This document shows positions 6,482 to 6,892 of a stretch of 6,892 nt of DNA, one piece after another. Source of the DNA: Bacteroidales bacterium. Its GTDB lineage: Bacteria; Bacteroidota; Bacteroidia; Bacteroidales; WCHB1-69. The DNA is taken from contig JAKSMH010000053.1 in the NCBI GenBank assembly GCA_024400715.1, forward strand, positions 1 through 6,892, in the 5' to 3' direction. The number at the start of each line of letters is the position of its first letter. Position 1 is the stretch's first letter. Made by a program: the position numbers and the translations under genes. The notes beneath the pieces are model-generated. The model was not told the origin of the DNA. It made no database searches and saw only the letters and a program-made list of their open reading frames with translations.

Positions 6482-6590
6482 CAAAATACATTTTACTAAA
6501 ATGGAGTGATAGTTTTTGCTTTGTGAAAAAAGGACTTCGCACAAGAGCAAAATTGAAGAATAACAAGTTCTGAGGTCCACTAAAGTTATA

Positions 6591-6892
6591 ATGAAAAAAT
6601 ATTTTTTGGTTTTTTGTTTAGCATTGGTCTCAGTGGGAATATGCCTTAATTCTTGTAAAAAAGAAGAAGTTAAGAAAGAAGATGTCAAAGAAGAAGATAA
6701 GTGCTTCGTTTCCAAGGAGCCGAGTAAATGCGTAGCTGTTCTTGAGGAATATGGTGGTGTCGATTGTCAATATTGTCCCGATGGTCACGATGTGATGGAT
6801 TACATTTTGGAAACCTATCCCAATTCAAGTGTGGCGATTAATATTCACGCTGGAAGTTACGCGTCATCTTATACGACTTCTTTTGGAGAGGC
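6591..6892 (+). CDS. Omp28-like thioredoxin-fold lipoprotein, 3' end outside the window
   Basis: The first 100 codons are present and the frame runs off the window edge without a stop. The N-terminus is a signal peptide ending in a lipobox, LNSC, lipidated Cys22, followed by a Lys/Glu-rich linker (23-37) that would hold the domain off the membrane. From residue 47 the sequence reads CVAVLEEYGGVDCQYCPDGH, the typical opening of Omp28-related proteins, where a thioredoxin-like fold starts with a strand and a CxxC (here Cys59 and Cys62) followed by Pro-Asp-Gly-His. VAINIHAGSYA at 81-91 is the next expected strand with its His-x-Gly turn. Two more Cys (38, 47) precede the motif. Family knowledge: Omp28 proteins are surface or periplasmic lipoproteins of Bacteroidota; a thiol-redox role is suggested by CxxC but is not established. 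The family call is good; full length and C-terminal domains cannot be seen. Confidence 0.85.
   Translation, partial: MKKYFLVFCLALVSVGICLNSCKKEEVKKEDVKEEDKCFVSKEPSKCVAVLEEYGGVDCQYCPDGHDVMDYILETYPNSSVAINIHAGSYASSYTTSFGE

Larger units (their letters stand above)
6350..6590. other. Divergent intergenic region
   Basis: These 241 bp separate the unknown 230-residue gene (leftward) from the Omp28-like gene (rightward). They hold a -7 box for each direction and the A17 run. The approximately 100 bp nearest the plus-strand gene appear to be only its leader; a two-codon ATG-GAG-TGA at 6501-6509 inside it is probably meaningless. Confidence 0.7.

Noticed and set aside
6350..6715. N-terminal extension of the 230-residue protein by up to 122 residues
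   Set aside because: The extra frame is low-complexity, includes polyphenylalanine from the A17 tract, crosses a consensus -7 box and overlaps the start of the opposite-strand Omp28-like gene.

Overview
The window looks like chromosomal DNA from a member of the Bacteroidota, most likely the order Bacteroidales. Four things support this. Start codons are preceded by A-rich stretches, not Shine-Dalgarno motifs. Upstream of at least four transcription units there are matches to the Bacteroidota -7 promoter element (TAnnTTTG). Several products are lipoproteins or secreted proteins of types common in that phylum (YiiX-like C92 amidase, DUF2147, Omp28). The large transglutaminase-like lipoprotein also has a Bacteroidales look. 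Species cannot be told from the sequence.

Layout. (1) 38-1228, plus strand: a two-gene cell-envelope operon, a C92-family papain-like lipoprotein followed 3 nt later by a secreted DUF2147 protein. (2) 1229-1276: a short convergent gap. (3) 1277-5366, minus strand: a gene set read as cutC, then an 867-residue multidomain transglutaminase-like lipoprotein starting 2 nt after the cutC stop, then a secreted protein that looks like a small beta-propeller after a 44-nt gap. A -7 box lies upstream of cutC. (4) 5473-5620, minus strand: tRNA-Glu(TTC) with its own promoter and a strong terminator. (5) 5657-6349, minus strand: a conserved-looking 230-residue protein of unknown function. (6) 6350-6590: a divergent promoter region with boxes for both flanking genes and an uninterrupted run of 17 A. 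(7) 6591 to the end, plus strand: the first 100 codons of an Omp28-like thioredoxin-fold lipoprotein, cut by the window edge.

How the genes relate. Five of the seven proteins carry a lipobox or a signal peptide, so the window is mainly envelope biology. The most unusual item is the cutC / transglutaminase / propeller cassette. The central lipoprotein has a transglutaminase core with Cys and His in place, an Ig-like insert, a second transglutaminase-like fold whose nucleophile position is Lys, and a C-terminal TlpA-like thioredoxin fold whose CxxC is replaced by REPT. It therefore combines one plausibly active domain with two that look catalytically dead. CutC lacks a C-terminal segment present in its relatives. 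No mobile element, CRISPR array, integrase or phage gene was seen, and I found no clear new defence or metabolic system.
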